From the NCBI GenBank assembly GCA_039184865.1, contig JBCDAV010000008.1:135181-199180 (forward strand): a stretch of 64,000 nt of DNA. The letters run 5' to 3'. This DNA is from Thermohalobaculum sp039184865. Lineage in GTDB: Bacteria > Pseudomonadota > Alphaproteobacteria > Rhodobacterales > Rhodobacteraceae. The notes beneath the pieces were generated by a model that was given only the letters and a program-made list of their open reading frames with translations, was not told where the DNA came from and ran no database searches. Below are positions 17,568 to 26,488 of this stretch, piece after piece; positions within the stretch are counted from its first letter, which is position 1, and each line of letters starts with the position of its first letter. The translations under genes were made by a program, and so were the position numbers.

Positions 17568-17933
17568 TTACTCCGTGAGATAGGGGGATGTGTCCGGCAC
17601 GGCGTCGCGCGGAACGTCGATCATCAGTTCTCCGAGCAGGAGGTATGACAGGGTCTTGCCGTGCCGGTCCAGACCCAGCGTGGCATTCACGCCGCCCTGC
17701 AGAGCGTTTTCGATGACGAAGTTGAGGGCGTGCAAGTTCGGCAGTTCGTATCTGCGACAGGCCGTGGCACCGAGATGTGCGAAGATCCCGAGGACGCGCT
17801 CGGGCGTGACCTGTTCCAGCAGGTGCGGCCATGCCTGCGGGCGATAGGCGATGACGGAGACGTTGGACGTGTCGCCCTTGTCGCCTGCGCGGCCATGGGC
17901 GACCGCGTGCAATGGCAGGTGCAGCGCCGTCAC
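17568..17933 (-). CDS. AtuA-associated small domain protein
   Basis: A 121-residue protein with the conserved segments AHGRAGDKGDTSNVSVIAY, LPNLHALNFVIENALQGGV and DRHGKTLSYLLL. It corresponds to the ferredoxin-fold domain that is found either fused to the C-terminus of AtuA-family proteins or, as here, as a separate gene right after it. The GTG start overlaps the TGA stop of the AtuA gene (GTGA), which is strong evidence for translational coupling and a shared complex. The exact biochemical role is unknown; AtuA proteins act with carboxylases in acyclic terpene or related acyl-CoA catabolism. Confidence 0.85.
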   Translation of the reverse strand: MTALHLPLHAVAHGRAGDKGDTSNVSVIAYRPQAWPHLLEQVTPERVLGIFAHLGATACRRYELPNLHALNFVIENALQGGVNATLGLDRHGKTLSYLLLGELMIDVPRDAVPDTSPYLTE

Positions 17934-19300
17934 GAGAACAGCTCGACTTTGACATGCGGCTCGATCCGCTCGCGCGGGATCAGCACCGAGGCGGTGGCGA
18001 TCTGCGAGGTGACCGAGCCGCGATGCCCGCCGCCGGCTGCGGGACCGGAGCAATAGAGCATCATCATTTCGTCGACCACCATCTGCGCCTGTTCGCGACT
18101 GACGGATTGGGTCGCGACGCGGATCGTGTACTCGCCGTCCGTCGGGAGCACGCGGCCTGCGCGCTTCGCGGCGTTTCCGCCGTCAAGGGTGGCGCCGGTC
18201 CCGAGGGTTTCGATCCGGACCGGTTCGTTCATTCCGTGTGCTGCGAGCCGTTCGCGGACGATGCTTCCCGCGAGATCCGCACGGGCCAGCGCGTTCGGGC
18301 CGGAATAGGTCATGAAGGCCTCGCCGAGCCATCCGCCGTCGACCGAGATCGTGCACTTCAGTGTTTCGGGTGCTGGGCGGCCCTTAGCGCCGGTGATTTC
18401 GACCCGGTTCTGTGCGGTTTCGGTCGCCTGCAGGTCGGAGCAGTCGAGGATGACATCCGGCACGAGGTAGGCTGCTGGGTCGTGCATCTCGTAGAGCAGT
18501 TGCTCGGTCACGGTCTGGCGGTTGACCAGGCCGCCCGTGTACTCGGGTTTGGTGACGGTGAAGGTTCCGTCCGCGCGGCATTCCGCGATCGGAAAGCCCG
18601 CGGACGAGAGCCCGGGCACGTCTTTGAATCCCGGATCGGCAAAGTAGCAACCGGTGATCTGACCGCCGCATTCAAGCAGGTGTCCGGCAACGGTTCCCTG
18701 GGCCAGGCGGTCCCAGTCGTCGTCGGCCCAGTCGAATTCGTGAATGAGCGGGCCGAGCGCGAGGGCACTGTCGGTGGTTCGCCCGACGAGGACGACGTCG
18801 GCGCCGGTGGCGATTGCCTCGGCGACCTGTCGCGCGCCGAGATAGGCGTTGGCGGCGACGATGGGACGTCCTTCGAAGCCAATGCCTTCCATGGTCGGCA
18901 TCGCTGCGATTTCGGAGGTCGGGATGATCTCGGTCAGATCGTCGCCCGTCAGCGTGGCTACGGAGATGTCGTCGAGCTCGAATTCTCGCGCGATGTCCAG
19001 GACCCGCCGTGCGGCGCCATTCGGGTTGGCGGCCCCCATGTTCGATACGATTGTCACGCCGAGTGCCTTCGCCCGGGCCAAGGCCGGGCGGATGTAGTGA
19101 TCGAGATAGGGGGAATAACCCTTGTCCGGATCGTCGCGCCGCAGGTTCTGGGCAGCCGCGAGTGTGCGTTCGGCCAGCACTTCGAACATCAGGTATTTCG
19201 GCCCGTCGCGCGTCTCCATCGATTTCAGGATCGGCAGGGAGGCATCGAAACGGTCGCCCATGAAGCCCGCGCCGCACCCGATATGAACGGTTTTGCTCAT
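17930..19300 (-). CDS. AtuA-family protein (acyclic terpene utilisation type)
   Basis: A 456-residue protein of the AtuA family (PF07287). Typical features are HIGCGAGFMGDRFDA at the N-terminus, GVTIVSNMGAANPNGAARRV, TGADVVLVGRTTDSAL and the C-terminal GTSGTG-like GTGATLDGGN. The family was named for citronellol/geraniol degradation in Pseudomonas, but members occur in many catabolic clusters with unrelated substrates. The start at 19300 gives MSKTVHIGCG, the usual N-terminus; the longer frame is Pro/Gly-rich and covers the intergenic hairpin. It overlaps the downstream small domain gene by 4 nt. No acyl-CoA carboxylase genes are present nearby, so a terpene substrate is not supported. Confidence 0.88.
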   Translation of the reverse strand: MSKTVHIGCGAGFMGDRFDASLPILKSMETRDGPKYLMFEVLAERTLAAAQNLRRDDPDKGYSPYLDHYIRPALARAKALGVTIVSNMGAANPNGAARRVLDIAREFELDDISVATLTGDDLTEIIPTSEIAAMPTMEGIGFEGRPIVAANAYLGARQVAEAIATGADVVLVGRTTDSALALGPLIHEFDWADDDWDRLAQGTVAGHLLECGGQITGCYFADPGFKDVPGLSSAGFPIAECRADGTFTVTKPEYTGGLVNRQTVTEQLLYEMHDPAAYLVPDVILDCSDLQATETAQNRVEITGAKGRPAPETLKCTISVDGGWLGEAFMTYSGPNALARADLAGSIVRERLAAHGMNEPVRIETLGTGATLDGGNAAKRAGRVLPTDGEYTIRVATQSVSREQAQMVVDEMMMLYCSGPAAGGGHRGSVTSQIATASVLIPRERIEPHVKVELFS

Positions 19301-19369
19301 GCGACATACCAATCGGAATCCGGGCCCGTGCGGTCCCGGATGCGCCTCTTCATCGGCCCCCCACCCCGG

Positions 19370-19394
19370 CCCTCCCCCCGATCCGGGGGGAGGG
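19370..19394. repeat. GC-rich intergenic hairpin, 10-bp stem
   Basis: Arms at 19370-19379 and 19385-19394 are perfectly complementary around a 5-nt loop (GATCC), with C-rich left and G-rich right arms. It lies in the 136-nt gap between the HpcH aldolase gene and the AtuA gene. There is no T-run, so it resembles a dispersed intergenic palindrome or an mRNA-stabilising hairpin more than a terminator. Confidence 0.65.
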
Positions 19395-19436
19395 GGCGCC
19401 AGTGGCAAGAGCGGGGAAGCATGTCAGGCATCGTGC

Positions 19437-20198
19437 TTACTTTTCCGCCGCGATGTCCGCCGCGACCTGTTTTGCGGAACTCAGCATGAAAGTGTGTTCG
19501 GAGCCGATGAAGAACATCGAGATCCCAGCTTCTTTCAGAACGGGCACGTTCGCGGTGTTGGCCTGGAAGGTGACGGCGGCCTTGCCATGGCGCGCAGCGG
19601 CCTCGCCGACCTGTCTCATCACCGCCATCAGATCCGGGTGGCCGACGTCGTTCAGGCCGAGGCTGACCGCCATGTCGGCCGGGCCCACGAAGAGACCGTC
19701 GATGCCCGGTGTCCCGGCAATGTCGTCGAGCGCTTCCAACCCCTCGGGCTCCTCGATCTGTGCCAGAACGATCGTCTCGTCATCCATGTCGAGAACCTGA
19801 TGCATGGTTCTGCTGCCCTGGCCTGCCCAGCGCGTTGAGCCGGCGAAGCCGCGCCCGCCGTGGCCGAAATGCGCGGATCTGGCGACTGCGGCGGCTTTCT
19901 CGCCGCTGGTGACGTGCGGGATGACAACGCCGACAGCGCCCGAGTCGAGCGCCATCAGGACATTGGCCGGCGTGAACTCGGGCACGCGAACCAGAGCCGG
20001 AAGATCCAGCGCGCGGGCCATCGCGAGCGATGCGTCCATGCCGCGCCGATCGACGCCGGCGTGCTCGCAATCGATGCAGATGAAATCGAGCCCGGAGAGC
20101 TTCATGATTTCCATGATTTCGTAGGCGGGCGTTTTGATGAACGTGCCCGAGAGGATTTCGCGGCTCAGGATGCGGGCGCGCAGTCCGGTTGGTTGCAT
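19437..20198 (-). CDS. HpcH/HpaI family class II aldolase
   Basis: A 253-residue (beta/alpha)8 aldolase. Landmarks are SGLDFICIDCEHAG (general base His), LVRVPEFTPANVLMALDSGAVGVVIPHV, and the divalent-metal ligands Glu in AQIEEPEGLEAL and Asp in FVGPADMAVSLG. These enzymes cleave 4-hydroxy-2-oxo acids such as 2-keto-3-deoxy sugar acids or 4-hydroxy-2-oxoheptanedioate to pyruvate plus an aldehyde. With an LDH2-type dehydrogenase and a D-2-hydroxyacid dehydrogenase upstream, a hydroxy/oxo acid pathway is likely. The gap to the upstream gene is 22 nt. Confidence 0.9.
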   Translation of the reverse strand: MQPTGLRARILSREILSGTFIKTPAYEIMEIMKLSGLDFICIDCEHAGVDRRGMDASLAMARALDLPALVRVPEFTPANVLMALDSGAVGVVIPHVTSGEKAAAVARSAHFGHGGRGFAGSTRWAGQGSRTMHQVLDMDDETIVLAQIEEPEGLEALDDIAGTPGIDGLFVGPADMAVSLGLNDVGHPDLMAVMRQVGEAAARHGKAAVTFQANTANVPVLKEAGISMFFIGSEHTFMLSSAKQVAADIAAEK

Positions 20199-20220
20199 GA
20201 GAGTCTCCGGTTCCGTGTGC

Positions 20221-21342
20221 TTACATCAGGGCTTTCGCTGCGAGGGCCTGGCGATCGAGACCGAGTTCGGCGCCTGCGGCGAGGATACTGTCCCACGTTT
20301 CCACGGGCAGGGGGAGACCGTGCGCGCGGCGGTCGGCCCGGCGCCTGCGTTCCGGATCGCCCGGGACCATCACCGGCGCAGCGGCGTCAGCCGGTTTGCA
20401 GGCGCGGACGTAATCCATGTAGGCGTGCGCGGAGGCCGCCCATCCGTGGCCATCGTCGATGCGCTCGGGGTCGATGTAGATCGAAAGCATGCCGTTGTGG
20501 AACTCGTATCCCGGTCCGCAGGTGCCGGAGCCCGTGAGCGCGCCCGCCAGCATTTCGCAGGCGAGAGAGAGACCGGATCCTTTGTGCAGTCCCATTGCCG
20601 TCAGGGCGCCGTCACCCTTGCGGGCGTCGGGAAGCGCGCCGGGCGGGGTCGGGCCGTAGAGCGCGTCGGGCTCGTTGGTGTAGTTTCCGTCGCCGTCGAC
20701 GAGCGCCCCGTGCGGAACCGCCTTGCCGCCGCGCTTGGCGACCAGAACCTTGCCTTCGGCGACGGTCGCGGTGGCGAAGTCGAGGACGAAGTGATCGCCC
20801 TCGGGATCGTCCGAGGTGCGCGGGACGCCGATGCAGACCGGGTTGGTCGACATGCGACGCTCGGCACCGCCGAAAGGTGCCACGAGCATTGAGTGGTGCG
20901 CGTTGACGAAGTGCAGCGAGACGATGCCCTCGGCGCAGGCCATCTCGGCCCATTCGCCGATCCGGCCGAGATGACCGGAATTGCGCAACCCGACGAGGGC
21001 AACGCCTGATCTGCGCGCCTTCTCGATCCCGATGCGCGTTGCCTCGATCCCGATGGTCTGACCGAAGCCGAGATTGCCGTCGAGCAGGCAGAAGGCATCG
21101 GAGTCGATCACGGTCGAGACCGACCGTCCGAAGTTCACCCGACCTTGCGCGGCCCAGGTGCAGTACCGTTGGGTGCGGACGACACCGTGACTGTCGTGCC
21201 CCGCGAGATTTGCCGCGACCAGATTGAGCGCGATGATCCGCGCTTCGTCACGCGCGCCGCCGGCGGCTTCGAAGATCTCGGTCAGCGTCTCGGTCAGTCC
21301 GTCGGCGTCGAGGCGGACATCGTTGGCGGGGGCATCGGTCAC
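20221..21342 (-). CDS. LDH2/malate-lactate-ureidoglycolate dehydrogenase family oxidoreductase
   Basis: A 373-residue NAD(P)-dependent dehydrogenase of the LDH2 family (YlbC/AllD type). Conserved segments are NLAGHDSHGVVRTQRY (catalytic His), GLRNSGHLGRIGEWAEMA, VNAHHSMLVAPFGG, and STNPVCIGVP. Members oxidise (S)-2-hydroxy acids such as malate, sulfolactate or ureidoglycolate, or reduce imines. The start is GTG at 21342, which overlaps the stop of the upstream D-2-hydroxyacid dehydrogenase (GTGA), so the pair is translationally coupled. Substrate is not resolved by sequence. Confidence 0.9.
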   Translation of the reverse strand: MTDAPANDVRLDADGLTETLTEIFEAAGGARDEARIIALNLVAANLAGHDSHGVVRTQRYCTWAAQGRVNFGRSVSTVIDSDAFCLLDGNLGFGQTIGIEATRIGIEKARRSGVALVGLRNSGHLGRIGEWAEMACAEGIVSLHFVNAHHSMLVAPFGGAERRMSTNPVCIGVPRTSDDPEGDHFVLDFATATVAEGKVLVAKRGGKAVPHGALVDGDGNYTNEPDALYGPTPPGALPDARKGDGALTAMGLHKGSGLSLACEMLAGALTGSGTCGPGYEFHNGMLSIYIDPERIDDGHGWAASAHAYMDYVRACKPADAAAPVMVPGDPERRRRADRRAHGLPLPVETWDSILAAGAELGLDRQALAAKALM

Positions 21343-22304
21343 AGGCCAAGCTCCTTCGCGTTGAAGACCATGTGCGGCTTCAGGCAGCCGTCGAAATGGT
21401 CGAGGATGTTCTGGATCATGATCGTCGCCATGGCCTTCATGCCTTGCGGCGTCATCGAGGCGGAGTGGGGCGTCATCAGCGTGTTCGGGGCTGACAGGAG
21501 AGGGTTCTCCGGATCGACAGGTTCGCCGACATAGACGTCGACGCCGTGCCCGGCGAGATGCCCGGATTTCAGCGCGTCGGCGACCGCGTGTTCGTCGCAG
21601 ATCCCGCCCCGCGCGTGGTTGATCAATAGCGCCCCTTCGCGCAGTGCCGCGATCTCGTCTCTGCCGATCAGGCCGCGGGTCTCCACGTTCAGCGGTGTAT
21701 GGACCGTGACGATATCAGCACGGGCGAGACCCTCTGAAAGAGTTGCGACCTGCTCGACGTCCGATGCTCTGATCGTCACGTAAGGGTCGTAGGCGAGCAC
21801 CTCTACTCCGAAGGCGTTGGCGAGCGGGGCGACGCTGCTGCCGATGCGGCCGAAGCCAACGATGAGCAAGGTCTTGCCACGGATGTCGAACGGCCGGACG
21901 CGCTCGCGGACTGTCCAGTCGGCATCCTTCACGCCTTGGTGCTGGTGCGCGAGATCGCGGGCGAGCGTCAGGATCATCGCCATCGTGTGTTCGGCGACAG
22001 AGGAATCGTTGGCTCCGGCCGCGATAGCCACGGGCTTGCCGCGCGCGCTCATCCAGTCGACATCGACCGAGTCGCATCCGACGCCGTGGCGGCTGATGAT
22101 TTCGAGGCCGGGAATCTCTTCCAGCAGGTCCTTGCGCAGGATCGCGTTGCGCACGGCGATCGCGTTTGCATCGCGCGCGACTTCCAGAATTTCATCGGGA
22201 GGAAGATGCGTGCCGGGCGCAACTCTGGTTTCGATATCCGCCCGCGCCTCGACCAGTGCCATGGCAGCCGGGTGGATCGAACCAAGGATGGCGAGCTTCT
22301 TCAC
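21339..22304 (-). CDS. D-isomer-specific 2-hydroxyacid dehydrogenase
   Basis: A 321-residue NAD-dependent dehydrogenase. The nucleotide-binding loop is LLIVGFGRIGSSVAPLA, followed by an acidic residue in LAYDPY. The catalytic set is present: Arg in NHARGGICDE, Glu in HGVDVYVGEP and His in MTPHSASMTPQG. The start is GTG at 22304 with GGGGA 6 nt upstream; the frame extends 56 codons further into the divergent intergenic region, but that part shows no family similarity. It is the first gene of the minus-strand catabolic run 22304-15226 and is divergent from the membrane transporter-like gene, so a bidirectional promoter probably lies in 22305-22407. Confidence 0.9.
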   Translation of the reverse strand: MKKLAILGSIHPAAMALVEARADIETRVAPGTHLPPDEILEVARDANAIAVRNAILRKDLLEEIPGLEIISRHGVGCDSVDVDWMSARGKPVAIAAGANDSSVAEHTMAMILTLARDLAHQHQGVKDADWTVRERVRPFDIRGKTLLIVGFGRIGSSVAPLANAFGVEVLAYDPYVTIRASDVEQVATLSEGLARADIVTVHTPLNVETRGLIGRDEIAALREGALLINHARGGICDEHAVADALKSGHLAGHGVDVYVGEPVDPENPLLSAPNTLMTPHSASMTPQGMKAMATIMIQNILDHFDGCLKPHMVFNAKELGL

Positions 22305-22407
22305 TGCAGTCCCCGCGGAGCCTCTCTCGATGTGATGCTTTAGGCGAACCCGGTTGCGCGCCGCAATCTCGGTGATAGGGCGTGTGTTCTGTCGCGGGAG
22401 AAATCGG

Positions 22408-23829
22408 ATGCGTGATGGGGCGCGGAGCATGGCGCAGTGGACGCCGCTGGTCGTGGCGATGCTCGCGGTCATGGTCGCCGAGCCGCTTTATCTGTTCTCG
22501 GGCCATGACGCTGCGCAGTGGATCGCGCATGTGGCGATGGGTGCCGTGCTTCTGACGAGCTGGCGGCTTTTCGGTGCGCGGGAGTGGTATCTGCTGGCGC
22601 TCTGTGCCGTGCTGGCAGGTCTGATCTGGCGCTACGCTCCGGACGCCTCGGGTGTGACCCAAACCGCGCTCGATCAGGCGGCGTTTTTGATGGCATTCCT
22701 GTTCCTGATTTCACTGGTTCAGGAGGGCGCGATGACCTCCCGGTCGGTCGAGCAGGTCGGTTCCTATCTGGCGCAGCAACCGGGCGGAAGGCGCTATACC
22801 GGGCTTTACATCGGCACGAACCTGATGGCGGTGGTCTTCAATCTCGGCACGATGAGCCTGCTGGCGCCGCTGATCCGTCGCGCCGAACTGGCTGGTACAG
22901 GAAATCCGCTGACACCTGTGCGGGCGCGGCGCCAGTATTGCGCCGTGCTGCGCGGCTTTGCCTGGTCGGTCGTTTGGTCGCCGACAGCTATTTCTCCGCT
23001 TGTCCTGCTGACGCTGATCGACGGGATCGAGCGGTGGCGATGGATAGCACTGGGATTGCTGCTCTCGGCGATCATGCTGCTTGTCGGCTGGGCCGAGGAC
23101 CGCTGGCGTTGGCGGCACATGTCCGCGGCAGCACTCGGATTGCCCCCGCAGGTTCCGCCGCCGTTTCCGACCGAGGGGGTCAAACGGTTTGCCGTTGTGT
23201 GCGTGACGCTCGCGGGCCTTACAGGCCTGATCATGACCGCAAGCGGGCGTGGCGTGCCCGCCAGCCTGATCGTTGCCTGTCCGCTGGTCCTGATCGGATG
23301 GTTGATCGTGCAAGCCAAGCGCGATCCTGGCAGGGTCGAGGTCAATGTCGGGCGTCGCCTGACGGCCATTGCGCAGGTCGGTCTGCCGCAATCGGCAACG
23401 GCGGCGGTGGTCCTTGCCTGCGCCGGGTTCGTCGGACAGGCCGGGGCGGCACTGCTTCCGGCACGGGAGATTGCGGACAGGATCGGGCTCGATGACCTGC
23501 CGGCCTGGGTTTTCATGCTGAGCACGACCCTTGGCGTCACGCTGCTCAGCCAGTTCGCCCTGTCGCCCGTAATGATGTCGGTCTTTTTCGGGGCCGTTCT
23601 CGGATCGCTTCCGAGCCTGCCTGCCGATCCGACTCTCACCGCTCTGGCCGTGGCGACCGGCTGGGCTCTATCGACCACCTTTTCACCCTTTGCGTCCGGC
23701 GTGATCTTCCTGAGCCGGGTCAGCGGGCACGGGGGCGCGAAGCTGACCTATAACTGGAACGGACCGTTCTCGGCCCTGTCGGTCATCGTCCTCGCCGGTG
23801 CCTACTGGGTCATGACAGGTGGGAGTTGA
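22408..23829 (+). CDS. polytopic membrane protein, putative transporter
   Basis: A 473-residue protein with roughly 11-12 hydrophobic helices. Two internally related halves each contain a polar re-entrant-like segment: TNLMAVVFNLGTMSLLAPL and SVVWSPTAISPLVLL in the first half, ALAVATGWALSTTFSPFASG in the second. The T-N and STTFSP motifs recall ion transporter superfamily (ArsB/NhaD, SLC13-like) proteins, but I cannot assign a named family. The ATG at 22408 has GGGAGAAA 5 nt upstream. Being divergent from the catabolic operon, it is a plausible uptake system for that pathway's substrate; this is inference from position. Confidence 0.75.
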   Translation: MRDGARSMAQWTPLVVAMLAVMVAEPLYLFSGHDAAQWIAHVAMGAVLLTSWRLFGAREWYLLALCAVLAGLIWRYAPDASGVTQTALDQAAFLMAFLFLISLVQEGAMTSRSVEQVGSYLAQQPGGRRYTGLYIGTNLMAVVFNLGTMSLLAPLIRRAELAGTGNPLTPVRARRQYCAVLRGFAWSVVWSPTAISPLVLLTLIDGIERWRWIALGLLLSAIMLLVGWAEDRWRWRHMSAAALGLPPQVPPPFPTEGVKRFAVVCVTLAGLTGLIMTASGRGVPASLIVACPLVLIGWLIVQAKRDPGRVEVNVGRRLTAIAQVGLPQSATAAVVLACAGFVGQAGAALLPAREIADRIGLDDLPAWVFMLSTTLGVTLLSQFALSPVMMSVFFGAVLGSLPSLPADPTLTALAVATGWALSTTFSPFASGVIFLSRVSGHGGAKLTYNWNGPFSALSVIVLAGAYWVMTGGS

Positions 23830-23856
23830 AACCTGTCTCCGCGCGGAGGTGGGACC

Positions 23857-24690
23857 CTAGGCCGCGATCAGGTCTTTGAATTCGGCCTGCTTTTTCGCCA
23901 TCTTTGCCTGCATCGCGGACATCAGGTCTTCGGGCCGCAACATCCCGCCATTCCAGGTTGCGATCTGCTCGAGGCCTTCAGAGACCGCGTGATCGCGCGC
24001 GAAGGTGAGCGCGTGCTTCGTCCCTGTGACCGCAAGCGGTGATTTCTCCGCGATATTCTGCGCCGTGGCCAGGGCTGCTTCGCGCACGCTCTCGGCATCG
24101 GCGTGCAGGCTGGCGACCAGCCCCCATCCGTGTGCCTCCTCCGCCGAGAACCGGCGCCCCGTCAACGCGAGCTCCTGCACGACGCCCATTGGGATGAGCT
24201 TCGGCAACCGCTGCAGGGTTCCGACATCTGCCGTCATCCCGATGTTGATTTCCTCGATCGAGAAATAGGCATCCTCGGTGGCTAAACGGATGTCGCAGGC
24301 GGTGATCATGTCGATCGCGCCGCCGATGCAGGCGCGCTGGATCGCGGCGATGACCGGCAGCCGCGAGCGTTCCAGCGCATTGAAGGTCTCCTGATAGTGC
24401 AGGACGCGCTGGCGCAATGCCCAGGCGCCACGGGCGGGCTCGCCCTTCATGAGATCCATCAGGGACGAGAAGACGGACAGGTCCATGCCGCCCGAGAAGT
24501 TCCGTCCGGCACCGGTCAGAACGAGCGCGCGTGCGGACATGTCGGCGTCGATCTCGCCGACCAGCCGGGGAAGGTCTTCCCAGAAGTCGGGGCTCATGCC
24601 GTTCGCCTTGTCGGGCCGGTTCATCCGGAGTTCGACAACGGCGCCGTGGCGCTCGATCTCGAAAAAGGTGCTTGTGAGCGCGTCGGTCAT
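23857..24690 (-). CDS. enoyl-CoA hydratase/isomerase family protein
   Basis: A 277-residue crotonase-fold protein. Landmarks are MNRPDKANGMSPDFWEDL, the oxyanion-hole segments LTGAGRNFSGGMDLS and AIQRACIGGAIDMITACDIRLA, and EEINIGMTADVGTLQRLPKL. The last is where the catalytic Glu/Asp pair sits in the dienoyl-CoA isomerase subgroup: the TADVGTLQRLP form resembles delta(3,5)-delta(2,4)-dienoyl-CoA isomerases. It lies 10 nt downstream of the first RraA gene on the same strand. A step in beta-oxidation-like acyl-CoA breakdown is likely; the substrate is open. Confidence 0.9.
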   Translation of the reverse strand: MTDALTSTFFEIERHGAVVELRMNRPDKANGMSPDFWEDLPRLVGEIDADMSARALVLTGAGRNFSGGMDLSVFSSLMDLMKGEPARGAWALRQRVLHYQETFNALERSRLPVIAAIQRACIGGAIDMITACDIRLATEDAYFSIEEINIGMTADVGTLQRLPKLIPMGVVQELALTGRRFSAEEAHGWGLVASLHADAESVREAALATAQNIAEKSPLAVTGTKHALTFARDHAVSEGLEQIATWNGGMLRPEDLMSAMQAKMAKKQAEFKDLIAA

Positions 24691-24700
24691 GCCCGGCCCC

Positions 24701-25393
24701 TCAATCCACTTCGTTGATGACGACGCCTCCGAGGAAGCTGTCGATGTTTCCGGGATACAGCTTTCCAGCCTTGCCGTCAGCCTCCATTCCAGCTTCCTTT
24801 GCGGCAATCGCATCCAGGCGCTCTGCGGCCGATGCAGCCATGGCGCGTGGAACGACAACCACACCGTCGCGATCGCCCACGACGATGTCGCCCGGTTCGA
24901 CGCGTTGACCGGCGATCCAAACCGGCAAGCCCACCGAACCCGGACCGGCCTTGTCCGGGCCGGAGGGCCTGATGCCCGCAGCAAATACAGGAATCCCGAT
25001 CTCGCCGACAGCTTCGACGTCGCGGATCATGCCATCGGTCACGACAGCCACGCAGCCCCGGTTTCGGGCGAATGTGATGATCAGGTCGCCGATCACCGCG
25101 CAGTCGCGATGTCCTTGCGTCGCCACGACCATCACGTCTCCGGGCTGGACCTTGTCGAGCGCGACCCAGAACGCGAGATTGTCGTGTTTCCCTGCATCCA
25201 CCGTGAGGGCTGTTCCGCAGAACCGAAACTCTGGCGTTACGGGTTTTATCTCAGGTGCGAGAGAGTTGCCCCGGTTGGCGCTGTCCGACACGTTCCCGCT
25301 CGGCGCGTCTCTGAACCGGTCGACCAATGCCGGATCCGTCCGTGTCCAGTCGCGCTTCACGGTGATGATGGGTGCGGCGGTTTCCGTGGCCAT
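24701..25393 (-). CDS. RraA-family protein (HMG/CHA aldolase-like), copy 1
   Basis: A 230-residue protein of the RraA/4-hydroxy-4-methyl-2-oxoglutarate aldolase family. The conserved core VIGDLIITFARNRGCVAVV then TDGMIRDVEAVGE carries the Arg-Asp pair used for substrate and metal binding; GDIVVGDRDGVVVVPR near residue 185 is the second signature. Family members are aldolases for pyruvate-releasing 4-carboxy-2-oxo acids or, in Escherichia coli, RNase E regulators. The presence of catalytic residues and the catabolic context favour an aldolase or decarboxylase. The start at 25393 has GAGGAAA 5 nt upstream. It is divergent from the PanE-like gene with 66 nt between. Confidence 0.88.
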   Translation of the reverse strand: MATETAAPIITVKRDWTRTDPALVDRFRDAPSGNVSDSANRGNSLAPEIKPVTPEFRFCGTALTVDAGKHDNLAFWVALDKVQPGDVMVVATQGHRDCAVIGDLIITFARNRGCVAVVTDGMIRDVEAVGEIGIPVFAAGIRPSGPDKAGPGSVGLPVWIAGQRVEPGDIVVGDRDGVVVVPRAMAASAAERLDAIAAKEAGMEADGKAGKLYPGNIDSFLGGVVINEVD

Positions 25394-25459
25394 GCTTTCC
25401 TCGCTGAGAGCCTTGTGGTTTGGTCGAGACGTAGACCGAGCAGGCAAGGCGGGGAAAGG

Positions 25460-26488
25460 ATGAACGACCCGACGGTTGTGATGATTGGGGCGGGCGCGAT
25501 GGGCGGCATCCTAGCCGCGGCCCTGGCGCGCGGAGGTGCGCGGCTGTCGATCATCGATACGGACTCCGAGCATGTCGATGCCATCAATCGTCATGGTCTG
25601 CGCCCGCATAATTTCGGACCCGAAGAGCCTTTGCACGTTGCGGCGAGCGTTGCACCCGTCTCCGATCACTCCGTGGATCTCGCCGTTGTCATGGCGCCCG
25701 CCTATGAAAGCGCAAATGCCGCGGAGACGGCTGCGCGGGTTTTGAAACCGGACGGGTCTGCCGTGTCCTGTCAGAACGGGCTCGGCAACGCAGAGGCTTT
25801 GATCGCGGAACTCGGGTCCGGCCGCGTATTCATGGGATCGACCAGATCGAGCGCGGATCGCCCGGCGCCGGGATCGCCGCGTCTCACCAAGCTCGATCCG
25901 ACGACGGTTGGTGAACTGGATGGCTCGTCCAGTCTGCGCGCGCAATGGTTCGCCGCCACGGCTACCCGTGGTGGCATGCCGACGGCGGTTTCGGATAACA
26001 TCGTCGGCGTGCTTTGGTCGAAGTTCGTGCACAATTGTGCAGTCAACGCGATCTGCGCGACGACGGGACTGCGTCAGGCCGAGATTGCGCGCGATCCTGC
26101 GTTGGAGGCGTTGCGCGATCGGCTTTTAGACGAAGCCCTGACGGTCGCGCGAACGAAAGGTATCGAGCTGGAGAAACCCGATCCGCAGCCGCACATCCGC
26201 CAGCACATGTGGCAGAAGTACACGCAACCCTCGATGCTTCAGATGGTCGAGGCGGGCCGGCCGATCGAGATCGATGCGATCAACGGGTGGTTGGTCCGCG
26301 AGGCCGACGCGCTCGCGATCGACGTTCCGGCCAACCGGATGATAGCGGCTTTGGCACGCGGACGCGCGCGGGCGTCGCATCAATCGAAGAACGGCCTGCC
26401 GGACTATGCCGATCTGACCGAGCAGGCCCAGAATGACATCGCCAACGGGCGCGCGCCCTGGCAATCGGAAGGATCAAGCAATGCCTGA
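25460..26488 (+). CDS. ketopantoate reductase (PanE/ApbA) family protein
   Basis: A 342-residue NADP-dependent reductase. The N-terminal motif MIGAGAMGGILAAALARGG is the PanE Rossmann loop; QNGLGN (about residue 97) is the conserved hinge; the C-terminal domain contains LWSKFVHNCAVNAICATTG with the catalytic lysine, and the acidic EIDAINGWLVREADALAID segment. Family members reduce 2-oxo acids such as ketopantoate, but paralogues in catabolic clusters use other substrates. It overlaps the second RraA gene by 8 nt, indicating a coupled pair. True pantoate synthesis is not implied by the context. The start has GGGGAAAGG just upstream. Confidence 0.87.
   Translation: MNDPTVVMIGAGAMGGILAAALARGGARLSIIDTDSEHVDAINRHGLRPHNFGPEEPLHVAASVAPVSDHSVDLAVVMAPAYESANAAETAARVLKPDGSAVSCQNGLGNAEALIAELGSGRVFMGSTRSSADRPAPGSPRLTKLDPTTVGELDGSSSLRAQWFAATATRGGMPTAVSDNIVGVLWSKFVHNCAVNAICATTGLRQAEIARDPALEALRDRLLDEALTVARTKGIELEKPDPQPHIRQHMWQKYTQPSMLQMVEAGRPIEIDAINGWLVREADALAIDVPANRMIAALARGRARASHQSKNGLPDYADLTEQAQNDIANGRAPWQSEGSSNA

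Noticed and set aside
23836..23847. CTCCGCGCGGAG palindrome between convergent genes as a terminator
   Set aside because: The dyad leaves only a 2-nt loop, and there is no T-run on either strand.
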